64,000 nucleotides of DNA from Symbiodinium natans (lineage: Eukaryota > Sar > Dinophyceae > Suessiales > Symbiodiniaceae), in NCBI GenBank assembly GCA_905221605.1, contig CAJNDS010002137.1, positions 327,731-391,730 on the forward strand, written 5' to 3'. Of the stretch, positions 39,952 to 49,702 are shown in pieces; the first letter of the stretch is position 1, and each line of letters starts with the position of its first letter. A program made the translations under genes and the position numbers. The notes beneath the pieces were generated by a model. The model saw only the letters and a program-made list of their open reading frames with translations, made no database searches and was not told where the DNA came from.

Positions 39952-40044
39952 AGAAAATTCGGTGCCCCCCCCCAGCGCCTCCATGAGGGGCGTCTCGCCC
40001 TCGCGGTCGCCCAGATTTGGGTCGGCGTGGAGTGCCAGCAGCTC
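39952..40044 (-). CDS. Ankyrin-repeat exon
   Basis: Minus strand after CTAAACCAG|GAG: ELLALHADPNLGDREGETPL then MEALGGGTEFSH. LLALHADPNLGDREGETPLMEAL is a near-consensus ankyrin repeat (xLLxxGADPNxxDxxGxTPLHxAL). Ankyrin repeats bind protein partners. The acceptor directly abuts a TTTAGGG block (40050-40065). Confidence 0.68.
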
Positions 40045-40226
40045 CTGGTTTAGGGTTTAGGGTTTCGGGGTTTAAGGTTTAACTAGGGTTTAGGGTTTAT
40101 GATTTATTAGGGTTTAGGGTTTTGGGTTTAGGGTTAATATCATGGGGCTTAGGGTAGGGTGTAGGGTTGGAGTGCCAAGAGCTCCTTCTTGGGGCTTATC
40201 TTGGGTAGTTGGATCGATACCTGGAA

Positions 40227-40266
<40 letters not shown>

Positions 40267-41309
40267 ATATGCAAATACATGTATGCATATACATACGTTA
40301 TAAAAAAAACATATATAATGATATATATCGACTCATAATCACTGATGTACATCTTTTTCGGGTGTAGGGGTTAGGGTTGGATGCTGATAATGGTTTAGAG
40401 GGCTCAGGGTAGGGTTTAGGGTTGCTTAGCGGTTGTCGTGTCCGACTCGGACATACCAAGCTAGGTTCATGGGCCTGGATTCAGGATTTGAAGATCCGTC
40501 GGGGTTTACAGGGGCAAGATCACCTGCTAAGACCTTTCTTGCGGCGCAGCTCATCCTTTTGCCTGTCAAGACCTCCGGCCACGTTCTGCCAAAGACCTCC
40601 TTTCCATGCGGTTTTGGGTTGAAGGTAATTTAGGGTTCAGGGTTGAGGGCTTATAGGGTACAGGGTATAGGGTTTAGGGTTTCGGGGGGTTGAGAATTTA
40701 GGGCTGGTGGTATGTGGCATGCTGCTGACCAGACATCGCCAAGTCGCAGACACGACGGCCAAGTGGTCATCGCAGTGCGCCGCCCCTTCCAATCCAGGGC
40801 AGGCTACACCCTAAACCCTAAACCCTAAATCCCAAACCCAAAGCAAGTCTTTTCGGAGACCCGAAAATGATCTCGCCCTTGGAGGGCCGAAGACTCTCTG
40901 GGTGCTGTCCTCTTGCCCCCCTCCCCCGCCCCCCGTAGCCAGGTCCTGCCATTCACCCGAAAGCCCAAACCCAAAAACCTAAACCAGAAACCGTAAGCCC
41001 TTGTGCTTGTCTGGTCTTTTTGGTGTTTAGGGGCATCCTGGACAAGGCATGTCGCGATTTGCACCCGCGCTTCTCCTCCGCCAGTCGGGCACCCAAAGCC
41101 CTCGTAGTTCCCAAAATGCTGCACTCGGGAGAGCAGGAGTTTGGACATACCCCATGCTGCTGAAAATTACCCCTACTGAGGCAGAGCAACCATAAACACT
41201 TTCAGGGTTGCTTTTATGGCCACCAACACAGCTGGACGAATCACTCGGCATGGACTTTCGGCGTCTCGGTGCAGCGTCGCAACAAGTGTGCTAGGCGTAT
41301 GTTGGAGAC
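40045..41309. other. Intron-like DNA
   Basis: Degenerate telomeric blocks (40050-40165), an AG microsatellite (40222-40260) followed by TA-rich DNA (40262-40330), and unique segments. AGTGCCA-AGCTCCT at 40170-40190 repeats the start of the 40-kb ankyrin exon on the same strand, a possible decayed exon duplicate. The frames at 40825-41251 have no known domain. Confidence 0.4.
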
Positions 41310-41396
41310 TTGGGATGTTCCCCCTGATACTAACAAGACTAACAGTCCTTAATAGGCATTACAATCGGGTTAGTACAAGGGGTGACAGCAGGGGGG
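41310..41396. mobile_element. Hairpin element, family 3, right end unclear
   Basis: TTGGGATGTTCCCCCTGATA...AACAGTCCTTAATAGG is typical of family 3. The right half (GTACAAGGGGTGACAGCAGGGGGG) is diverged. It adjoins the ankyrin exon at 41402, so it forms the start of the downstream intron on the minus strand. Confidence 0.55.
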
Positions 41397-41401
41397 CCGA
41401 C

Positions 41402-41456
41402 CTGCTGCGCGCACGGCCAGTAGCAGAGGCGTGTCCCCATGTGCAGAGAGACCATC
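41402..41456 (-). CDS. Ankyrin-repeat exon
   Basis: Minus strand after CACTTTGCAG|GAT: DGLSAHGDTPLLLAVRAA, then GCAG|GTCGGC (GT donor). GLSAHGDTPLLLAVRA fits the ankyrin turn and first helix (G.TPLhlA). Both splice sites are canonical. Confidence 0.6.
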
Positions 41457-42067
41457 CTGCAAAGTGTTTGAAGCTTGGGGGATGGAGGGGTTTATGACCG
41501 AGATTTTCGCCGCGGAGTCAGTAGGTTTCGGGTTCCAAAGGGTCTGTAGGGTTTCTGGAGATGTTTAGGGCTGAAACTCCAGGTCTCCTGACCAAGCACC
41601 AACCAAACATCGAGGCGGGCTGGGTTCAGGGGTTCAGCGTTTAGGGTTTCATGACTAGGCTTGGCGGTGTGTGCATGTCTTGAGTTTGGCTCGGCGTGTC
41701 AGACCATACATACATGTTCACATGCATACGTATGTTTCATTTATATCTATCTGTTTGTTTGTGTTTTGCCATCTTGGTCTCGGACTTATTTTGAATAGTA
41801 CCACGACATCTTGTGCCAGTGTGCATTGCCGACGTTCAACGACGTTTGTATTGCCAGGCCTTCCTAAGAACCTGCTGAGGTGGCAAGGCCACGTAACACC
41901 CCACCTTGTTTAGAACCCAAAACCTACTTCTTCAGCAAGCCATAGGGGGTTCGAGGACACAACAACGGTACATGACATGAGGACCGTTTAACCCTAACCC
42001 CCAAACCCTAAACCCTAAACCCTAAACTCTTATAAACCCTACACCCTACACACCCTAAACCCTAAAC
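41457..42067. other. Intron-like DNA
   Basis: Unique DNA with small CCCTAAA blocks at 41988-42065. No exon recognised; the 80-codon plus-strand frame at 41671 is simple unassigned sequence. Confidence 0.4.
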
Positions 42068-42142
42068 CCTGGAGCCGCCCGGGGTCCACGTCCGCTGACT
42101 TGGCCACCAGGAGCCGAACGATGGCAGCTCTCAGGGATGCTC
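42068..42142 (-). CDS. Ankyrin-repeat exon
   Basis: Minus strand after ACCACGAG|GA: ASLRAAIVRLLVAKSADVDP then GRLQ, ending at CAGG|GTTTAGGG. AAIVRLLVAKSADVD is the second ankyrin helix and following loop (xxVxxLLxxGADVN). The GT donor lies in the telomeric repeat. Confidence 0.62.
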
Positions 42143-42174
42143 CTCGTGGTTTTTTGCTTGGGTTTTGGGCATCC

Positions 42175-42258
42175 CTAAACCCTAAACCCTAAACCCTAAA
42201 CCCTAAACCCTAAACCCTAAACCCTAACCCCTAAACCCTAAACCCTAAACCCTAATTC
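42175..42258. repeat. Telomeric array (CCCTAAA)11
   Basis: Eleven heptamers on the high side of the 42.1-kb exon; a further CCCTAAA block is at 42647-42710. Confidence 0.94.
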
Positions 42259-42984
42259 GGGCAGGTTTGACGAAGGCTTCGGGTTTAGGGAGGGATGCTC
42301 CTGGCCAGTGGTGCTTGGGGCTTTGAGGGGGCGGGGGGCAAAGAGAGTTTTATACACATACCATGTCTCATTTTTGCTTATTCGCGTAGATAGATGTTTA
42401 CTTAGATGCTATTAGTTTCTTTTGCTTTTTTTCTTTTTTTTTTTTGGGGGGGGGGTGGAGAGTTGCTGTTGACAAGCCGTTTATGGCTCTTACAGTGGGG
42501 CTTTAAAGGGTTTACAGATGTTTACTCGGTGTAGAGTTTAAAGAGGGTTTGCAAGGCTAACTTTTCGGTGACGGTGTCTGCGCAGGCTTGGCTCAACGAC
42601 GTCATCGTGAATCAGGCCGGCCACACTGGACGAAATTGGGGTTGACCCTAAACCCTAAACCCTAAACCCTCAACCCTAAACCCTAAACCCGAAACCCTAA
42701 ACCCTAACCCCTAGACTGCCCAGTAACCTATAATAAAGGCAGCAAAGGGCCCTTTGCAGGAGCATGGGCGTCTAAAGAGCGACTAATGCGGCTGCCGTCC
42801 TCCTTCAATGTCTGCCACCTTGGTTCCGTGGGGTAGCGGGCGGGTTCGATGAAAAGAGATGATGCCAACTTGGGAAGTATAATAGCGTGTACACCTTAAC
42901 ATAGAGCCCCATATAGCAGGATTTTATAATAAGGACCCCAATCAATTACCCCTAACTTCGGAAACTTTCCGGTAGTTTTGCAGG
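42259..42984. other. Intron-like DNA
   Basis: Contains a poly(T)-poly(G) tract (42424-42453) and unique DNA. No supportable exon. Confidence 0.4.
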
Positions 42985-43058
42985 CAAATGGTTCAAGCCA
43001 GGCAGCGACAAGATGTAAGGCCGACTCGTCTCGACCCACGCCGGTTGCGAACACTTTC
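42985..43058 (-). CDS. Ankyrin-like exon
   Basis: Minus strand after GTCGCAAG|G: KVFATGVGRDESALHLVAAW then LEP. The GVGRDESALHLVAAW part matches G.T.LHLAA of ankyrin repeats. The donor is uncertain. A family-2 hairpin lies only about 10 bp upstream. Confidence 0.48.
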
Positions 43059-43067
43059 CTTGCGACA

Positions 43068-43178
43068 CTGCACTAGGATGGCCCTTAAAACCATCTGACA
43101 GACATTCCTGGACATAATCCGCTTAAAACCCAATAAGGGAAAATATGGAATGTCCCAAGAAGGCCTACCTAGTGCAGG
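43068..43178. mobile_element. Hairpin element, family 2 (intact reference copy)
   Basis: Inverted ends CTGCACTAGGATGGCC / GGCCTACCTAGTGCAG enclose TTAAAACCATCTGACAG...CCCAATAAGGGAAAATATGG. It lies between two exon-like segments; on the minus strand its edges offer CTAG|GTAGGCC and ATCCTAG|TGC. Confidence 0.68.
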
Positions 43179-43225
43179 GACACGGCCAACTCTTCTTGCA
43201 GTCGCGGGCCGTGATACTCTAAGCC
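43179..43225 (-). CDS. Possible short exon between two hairpins
   Basis: Minus strand YHGPRLQEELAVSLH, between hairpin families 1 (43249) and 2 (43178). The phase across the hairpins could not be reconciled: straightforward splicing at the family-2 edge leaves TAG in frame. Confidence 0.25.
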
Positions 43226-43248
43226 CGAGGCACCAAACCAGTGACGTC

Positions 43249-43359
43249 GTAGCCCAGCAACCATGCGATTAACGAGGGTACCCTAAACCCTAAACCCCAA
43301 ACCCAAAAACAGAAACCAGAAGCAAAAGATAAGATCAAGGGCACCACCGGGCTACCAAG
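43249..43359. mobile_element. Hairpin MITE/introner, family 1, with telomeric insert
   Basis: Left GTAGCCCAGCAACC, right GGCACCACCGGGCTACCAAG. The centre AGGGTACCCTAAACCCTAAA is telomeric, and the expected TTTTTGGTTTAAGGGG segment is missing. The minus-strand edge supplies ACTTG|GTAGCC. Confidence 0.65.
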
Positions 43360-43438
43360 TTGACACCCTGTTCTGCCAAAGCGACCGTAGCTTCGATCGC
43401 GCTGCGCTGGGTTGGGCCGCTAGTTGTGCTGCAAATTC
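43356..43438 (-). CDS. Exon next to an introner, unknown product
   Basis: Minus strand after TTTCAATTGAAG|GAA: EFAAQLAAQPSAARSKLRSL then WQNRVST, ending at ACTTG|GTAGCC, the end of the family-1 element. Alanine-rich helix; no family recognised. Confidence 0.45.
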
Positions 43439-44802
43439 CTTCAATTGAAAGATCGCCGGAATTCCAGGCTTTCTCATCCTTCATTTGGTCTTTTTACTGG
43501 TTCCGTGGGGCGGTGTCTACAGACTTAACCGCTGGTTCCATCAGGCAGGAACTGTAGACAAAAGCCAACCGTTCAGCCACTCACTTCTGTTAGTGCACGT
43601 GCATTTCTCGCTCCTTCTGTTCGCTCGTTAAAACTACACACGAATGAAGGCACGAATGCTTGTGGAACAGGGGCTGAAGGTAAGGGTTTAGGGGGTTAGG
43701 TAACCCAAAGTGCTGTTCCTTGGGCCATGCTGTTTCCTACATCTAGGTCTTGAACGAGCCATCCGCTTGTACGTCAACATGTGCATCGATGGCCAAGAAA
43801 ATACAAACAAAACGAAACCCTAAACCCTAAACCCTAAACCCTAAACCCTAAACCCTAAACCCCAAACCCCAGGCAAACCCCAAACCCCAAAACCTAAACC
43901 CAACTTGCAACGTCATCAACCGATCCTCGCTTGCAAAATGCCGTCCTGTGGCAGCAGCACGTCCGCTGCAAATTGCCAGCCCTCTTCTGTGTCCAACAGA
44001 AAATCCTGCTCGACATTGGTGGGGTACTACTCCAGATTTCTCAGAACCAATTCTGAATCCTTGCTATAACACAAGGAACCTCCAAGAAGTTCCCCCGCCC
44101 CCGGCAAGAGTCTTGTTCTCACAGATAGGAGTTTGGGGCTTAACTGCTGATGAAGGTCTCGTCATGCTATTCCCAGCCTCAAAAACCATTTTCTGCATCC
44201 AAACGAAAGCTTGAATTTGGGATCGTATATTTACGCTGATAAGGTCTCTGAGTATTTGCCTATGTGGACGGACCATAAACCTTCCCCGGATTCCTTTCAT
44301 TCTACATGGCATGCACAGCGAGTCCAGAGCAGCGTCCCCATCACCCTCAAAACGCGTGATGGCGGACTTGGCCACTACCTTCGCTGGCTTGTTGAGGCTT
44401 TAGGGGCAAGAACGCACCGCGTAGATTTTGTTACCTTTTCCAAAAACAAACTTCAACTAAAGCTGCCTACAGTACGAGATGAATTCTCCTCAAAAAAGGC
44501 ACATATAACTGGCAACGACCTCACATGACTTAAAAGCGGGGGGAACTTGGTCGCCATACACTGTTTGAACGAAAAAAACTGTCTTCCATTGCCAGTTACA
44601 CATACCAACCAGCCCCCCTCTGCCCCCAGTGTATAGCCCCAAACAATTGTGAGGGAACAAGGGGCACTGGGTCTCCAGTGTTTGAAATAGATACAAGCCT
44701 CACAAGCATTACTAAGCAGGACCATTAGGATGCTCGGGATGCAGCAAGAAAACCTGTTGGCGAGAAGAACTGCGTTCATGGCTGCGGTTGTTTTTTTTTT
44801 TT
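43439..44802. other. Unassigned sequence
   Basis: CCCTAAA block at 43816-43890. From 43900 to 44780 both strands carry overlapping open frames of 60-108 codons, none with a recognisable domain. Repeats are few, so single exons may be hidden here. Confidence 0.35.
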
Positions 44803-44895
44803 AACCCCTAAACCCTAAACCCTAAACCCTAAACCCTAAACCCTAAACCCTAAACCCTAAACCCTAAACCCTAAACCCTAAACCCTAAACCCTAA
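44803..44895. repeat. Telomeric array (CCCTAAA)13
   Basis: Thirteen perfect heptamers. This is the last telomeric array before an 8.2-kb stretch without any; the next one starts at about 53095. Confidence 0.96.
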
Positions 44896-44979
44896 TGCAG
44901 CTCAGGCACTTCTTCCACTCCATGCGCCACTAACCGCGCCACATTCGCCGCAAAGGCGTTGTCCATGTTGCCACGAATC
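44896..44979 (-). CDS. Exon, possibly terminal; ankyrin-like
   Basis: Minus strand after TTGCGGCAG|G: IRGNMDNAFAANVARLVAHG then VEEVPELH, followed by TAG formed at the junction with the telomeric array (CATTAGGG). Either the frame ends here or a GC donor (GAGCT|GCATTAG) is used. VARLVAHGVEEVPEL resembles an ankyrin second helix and loop. Confidence 0.42.
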
Positions 44980-45632
44980 CTGCCGCAAGGCCATTCCGCA
45001 AAGTGCACCCTCGTTTTCTCTCGTACAAAGATGCACGGAGTTTCCATGACGGACGGTAAGGCGAATTCGCTGCCAGTGCTGGAGGTTTAACAGAATACCA
45101 AACCCCCACACGGGCTGAAGTCCCATGGTGCGGCAGGGTATACCGGACTTTTTTTTCATGCGCACATACGTATACACATAAACGTATGTTGATGTACATT
45201 ATATATGCGCAACCATGTTACAGGCGTAGGGTGTTTTGCTCACAACTCATCTGATCGGGGTTGCACATGGGTAGTTTCCAAGGTCTCTCTTTGGGTACCC
45301 ATTCTAAAGCTGCACCCTTTAAGCAGTCATCCCAGAAAGGGACCCTAACTTAGAGAACTACCCACATGGCTGACCACACCACCTTCTACACAGCAAGCCG
45401 CAAAAACTGAATGGGGTTTCTCATGTGTCAATCAGATTGCACATGCGCTGCTCCGTGCACCGATCTCCTCTGCAACCACAGCCGCAACCACTGTCAGAGG
45501 AGCCATCCAACGACGTGGAGGACGCAATTGATACGGGTGATGTTGCTGAACTTCACTCCTGGTCGTTCATTGCCTGTTTCTGCGGGGGCTAGCCACAAAA
45601 CCCGGTCGTAAACGCCAATACCCGAGCGCAAA
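44980..45632. other. Unassigned sequence, with a small inverted repeat
   Basis: 45262-45373 has inverted ends (GCACATGGGTAGTT / GAACTACCCACATGG) and may be another hairpin element. No gene was recognised in the rest. Confidence 0.4.
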
Positions 45633-46290
45633 CCTTATCGTTAAATTTTATTCGTTATCGTTTTACAAGGTAAACGACACATGCAGGAGGGAAAGCTATG
45701 ATACCACACAGTACTGGCCATGTCTCCGCAGTACTGGGCTCGGCCGGCTGGCTTTCATGGCTTCGTAGTACAAGCTTAGTACTGGACTCGATGTTTCCCT
45801 GAGACGGCTGGGTTTTTCATTGCTTTGTAGTACAAGCTTAGTACTGGAATCGAGGTTTCCGTGAGCCGGCCGGTTCATTCATTGCTTTGTAGTACGAGCT
45901 CAGTACTGGAATCGATGTTTCCGTGATAGTACAGGGTTAGTACTGGAATCGATGTTTCCCTGAGCCGGCTGCTTTTTTCATTGCTTTGTAGTACGAGCTT
46001 AGTACTGGAATCGATGTTTCCCTGGGCCGGCTGCATGTCTGTCATTGCTTCGTAGTACAAGCTTAGTACTGGAATGGATGTGTGCGTGAATCGATGTTTC
46101 CCTAAGCCGGCTGTATTTCATCGCTTTGTAGTACAGGGTTAGTACTGGATTTTTTGGTTTTGCTGGAATCGATCGATGTTTCCGTGAGCCGGCTGGTATT
46201 TCATTGCTTTGTAGTACAAGTTTGGTACCCTTCCTTTTGCCCAACATGTCAACGTTATCGTTTTTTTCTATTCCTTATCGTTTTACAAGG
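45633..46290. repeat. Iteron-like array bounded by 38-bp direct repeats
   Basis: Two 38-bp direct repeats, 45633-45670 and 46253-46290, match at 32 positions and share the exact end TTATCGTTTTACAAGG. Between them lie nine copies of AGTACTGG within a unit of about 60-80 bp (GTAGTACAAGCTTAGTACTGG-type, then ATCGATGTTTCC, CCGGCTG and TTCATTGCTTTGTAG). The AGTACAAGCTTAGTACT core is nearly palindromic. Short peptides read from it (TKLVLQSNE) are repeats, not genes. Confidence 0.82.
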
Positions 46291-46559
46291 GATCCTTGAC
46301 TTCGGGGCCGCCCGTACATAAAGTTCCACAACCGGGTTATTTGCCAAGCCCGTGTGAATCTAGTTCGGCTCTTGCTGGAATGAAACAGGAACCCCTCTGA
46401 GCAACATAACGGAGGACGAGCGTGCAGCAACAACCAGCTTTGGCAATGCAAGGCACATGCCACCCAACCGACACGCATTGACATTGCGAGCAGAGCCTCA
46501 TAGTCATGTGCAATCACAATAAGAAGCGCGGCCTGCTGATCCAAAGCGTTCCTTGTCAC
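46291..46559. other. Unassigned sequence
   Basis: Open on the minus strand for 94 codons (46275-46559) with no recognised domain. May be intron DNA downstream of the 46.6-kb segment. Confidence 0.3.
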
Positions 46560-46724
46560 CTTGCAACCTAATCAAGTGTGGGTTCCCCGCGGCTTCGTTG
46601 ATGATTTGCTTGAAAGCATTCTCGACATCAACCTGGCCGAGGCAAACAAGACGAGCTCTGTGTTCAATGAAACGAATGACACTAGCAAACGGCGAATCCA
46701 CAAGCACATCACGATCATCACGTT
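46560..46724 (-). CDS. Coding segment of unknown product
   Basis: Minus strand open frame: RDDRDVLVDSPFASVIRFIE, HRARLVCLGQVDVENAFKQI, INEAAGNPHLIRLQ. It ends at GCAAG|GTGACAAGG, a good GT donor. The sequence looks like a folded domain rather than chance, but I do not recognise the family. No clear AG acceptor or ATG at its start; a TGA precedes it. Confidence 0.42.
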
Positions 46725-47698
46725 TAGGTCAACAAGGCAGGATGGGTGAGTTCAGCCAGAAACAAACCCATCAACAACAATGGGCCCCAAAAAACAACGC
46801 AGAAGATACAACAAACACGACGCGAATGGCAACAGAGGGGCAGAGCCAAAATGCTCAAACGCGATCAGGCCTGCAAGCCGCCCCGCAGCCGCCTCATAGC
46901 GGAAGCAACCACTCCCGTTTCCTGGCCATGAAATGAAGAACGCATTTCGGGTTTCGAGCACGGCTTTCTCATTGTTTAGTTTTTTCAATTTTTTGGCATT
47001 CGCGGTCCCAGCACAGCACCCGACGCCGAGTCAACAAGGCATTGTTCGAGACGGCTCTTTTTTTGCAGGCAGCTAGCGCAATGCCAGTGCAGCAGGCAAC
47101 GCACAAGCCGAACTGTGCGGGGGTCGCTAAAGTGAGGAATGCTGACCGACGGAATGCGAAGGCGGACGTATGCGGACGTGCAGGCAGATCGGGAAGGTAA
47201 AGGCTGCCCGTGCGCGTCAGCCGTGGAGCAAGCGAATGAACGACGTCGTCTCGGAGCTCCAACGGCCGCCGATTCAATGACCCAAACAACATGATGGTGG
47301 GGTGGGCTCGGGGTACGTCCGCTTTTTGCTCCACCGTCAGTGAGCGCAGCGCAAGCTTTGCTGCCGCGCAGCCGCGTTATGCCGAGGATGCGAGACGCGA
47401 GACGAGCGTGGTGTCGACTGCGCCCCATTCCAGAACGGAAGACCGCTTGCGATGACCTCAATACGGACCCATGCAAAGATCACGACATCTACCGATGCAC
47501 CACCCTGGCCGATCAGCGTCAACGAGAAGGACCCCAGTTGTCCCCAGTGCCGAGTGTGCTGTTGCAAGTCAAGCAAGCGACATCAGCAGCACGAGTCCTC
47601 AAGCAACCGTCCAGCGGTCAGCGACGAACTACCAAGTGAAACAAATGTACAGATCGTGATGTACAACGAAACATAACTCAAACTAACAGCATTCAGAA
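46725..47698. other. GC-rich region with overlapping open frames
   Basis: Minus-strand frames of 163 (46985-47476), 121 (46969-47334) and 79 codons overlap, and the plus strand is open too (47340-47639). The 121-codon frame contains MLFGSLNRRPLELRDDVVHS and may be the real one. No domain recognised. Confidence 0.3.
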
Positions 47699-48352
47699 TT
47701 ACACGCTCAGACCGTCCAGCAGGGAACGCTGGGCTTGACACACGGCTGCCACAAAGCTCAAGTGGGCAGACATGAGACTAATGGAGTTGCGCCGGTCATG
47801 CGGCGTAAAGAGCAGCTGCAAGAAGGCAGCGTCAGCAAACTGCGCAACTCCATGCACACCTGCCGCTTCACAGCGCCGCAGCCACACATCCCTCCAGGAT
47901 GCGAAAATCGGGCAAACGCGCGTTGCGTGAAGAAAGCTCCAGTCGTCATCGCCGCATAGGCACGGCAAATTCTGAGACCGATGACGAGCTGTTCGCCCAT
48001 CCATAAATGGCTGGTGTCCACAACGTGCTAAAGCGACTGTGCTCACAACGCCAGACCAAGGGCACCGGAGTGCGGGCATTCGCTAGGGTTTGGGGAAGGG
48101 AGCGCTCTCCTCAGCTGCTGTAGGAAGGGATCTGAGAAAGGCGCGCCAGGAGACCGCCGTTGCGGGTCCAACCGGCGCCAACATGTGGTCCAGCATCGGC
48201 GCGAAGTCCGAGCATGCCGAGATCCGCCTTCCTTGAAGATCGGCCCCACATCGCAAATACATGGTGGGAGGCTTGCGCCACAGATTGCTCGTGAGTGGAC
48301 ATTGGCTCCGTGTTTCGAGCATCCATTTCCAGTCGGGTGAAATGCGCACCAC
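47699..48352 (-). pseudogene. Decayed LINE-type reverse transcriptase C-terminus (zinc-binding region)
   Basis: One minus-strand frame runs from about 48352 to 47699 with a single in-frame TAG (48083-48085). After the stop, counting from the Met at 48079, Cys40, Cys42, His51 and Cys56 occur in LPCLCGDDDW...FLHATRVCP...SWRDVW. This matches the C-x-C...H-x4-C zinc ribbon found C-terminal to non-LTR reverse transcriptases and RNase H domains. No catalytic domain was found upstream, so this is a truncated remnant. A host zinc-ribbon protein is the alternative. Confidence 0.45.
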
Positions 48353-48399
48353 CGCGCTTCTGCATCCTCATGGCGTGCAGCAATCGCGTCTACGCGGCA

Positions 48400-48720
48400 A
48401 ACCAAGCTGTATGTAAGCTACGACATTGCTGCAACGTCAAACGTGGAGGCTTCATATGCGCAGTTGTGCGACCGACATTGAGCAGCTGTCAAACGAAGAT
48501 TTCCTGTGATATTTATGCAACTTCATCCCTTGAAATGTTCCATCCTTGGCTGCATATATGCAGCTCATGTGCATTTCATAGCTTGTGTCATATGCAAAAT
48601 TGGCTGCTTCAAGGTTGCTAAGCCTAAGCTTCTCTGACGCTTGTCGCAAAACGTGCGATTCATCTGTTCTTTGCTTTTCATGTTCTTTCAAACTACTGAC
48701 CGAGCGCGGTGTTTTTTTTT
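48400..48720. other. Unassigned AT-richer sequence
   Basis: Upstream (minus sense) of the reverse-transcriptase remnant. Plus-strand frame 48295-48621 and minus-strand frame 48452-48691 are both open without known domains. No YxDD-type motif found. Confidence 0.3.
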
Positions 48721-48819
48721 TTCAACTCCGAGTTTCCCTTGACGAACCGCAGCGCGCCACCATTCCAGTGACCTGCAGCGATGCCGCATCGCTGTCGGCC
48801 TCGCAAGGCTGTGGCTGCC

Positions 48820-48985
48820 CTGTGCGTGTACGGCGGGACACAAGGGGGGCGTCGCAGCGCAAGGCGCGGCCCAGCGGGGTGGCACCGTAAACATTCGGCC
48901 CTTGCATTCGCCTTGCGTGATCGTGCTTAATGAGCTGGTGGTGCTTCGTGGCCGCGCCTGGCCTGCTTGCACCAAGCATGTTATT
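48820..48985 (-). CDS. Ankyrin-like segment, probably decayed
   Basis: Minus strand HHQLIKHDHARRMQGPNVYG then ATPLGRALRCDAPLV: the PNVYGATPLGRAL part fits an ankyrin repeat. Splice sites were not found, and the frame continues into low-quality sequence, so this may be an old fragment. Confidence 0.33.
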
Positions 48986-48999
48986 CTTAAGGGCGGGAC

Positions 49000-49700
49000 C
49001 TGTGCAGAGCGCACTTTCGGAGCATCACCAAACCGTGCGAAGTTCGTATAATGGCTTCAGGATGCTTCAGGCACAACCGCATTGCATTCGGAGGTTTTTA
49101 GCACGCCGCACACGCCTTTTTGGTGGGTCTTGGGATTGCTTCATTTTGGATGTCGTAAGAGAAGGAACGTTTGCGCTGGGACGGCTTAATTTTGGTTGAG
49201 AAGTTGGGGCCAGCGCGGCCGTTCTTGCTGGAACCGTTCTTGTACATGCACCTGGTAACACAATTGTGTATAATTGTTTTCTCCCAGTCACGTATCTGCT
49301 TGTTGGATAAAACAAGGTCATCCATCTGGCCACAGCTGGATGTTCAACTCGATTGCCATCCCTTGATCACGTGGCAGGCGACATGGCGCTCTTTTGAATT
49401 CCCAACGAGTCCCGGGCCTGAGCTACTCCGTGTTCGATGCACGGAAGCGCAGACTTTCGTGTGGTGACAACCACGTTGATGGCAAGATCCCGTTCACCCA
49501 TGAACATCCGGGTAGCCCCTGTTTACCCATGACCCCTTGAGACCCTGTTGACGCCTGGTCTGGATAACGTTCGTCTTTTCATGAGTCTCCCGGCTGGAAC
49601 TGGAACTGGATGAATCAATTTTATGTTCTCTTCTCCAAGATTAGTAGGATCCTTTTCTCATTTTTACAATACGGGCATTGAACGCACGAGCTTATTTGAA
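49000..49700. other. Unassigned sequence
   Basis: Both strands open in short frames (88-108 codons). No telomeric heptamers, hairpin elements or recognised domains. Confidence 0.35.
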
Positions 49701-49702
49701 GT

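Noticed and set aside
40825-41251. Overlapping minus-strand frames of 74-107 codons
   Set aside because: Pass through degenerate telomeric and C-rich intron sequence; no domain recognised.
42820-42860. tRNA-like GGGCGGGTTCGATG
   Set aside because: A T-loop-like word alone; no cloverleaf arms could be paired.
45696-46250. CRISPR array (regular repeats at 45.7-46.2 kb)
   Set aside because: Spacers are not unique; units are diverged tandem copies of 60-80 bp in a eukaryotic context, with no cas genes.
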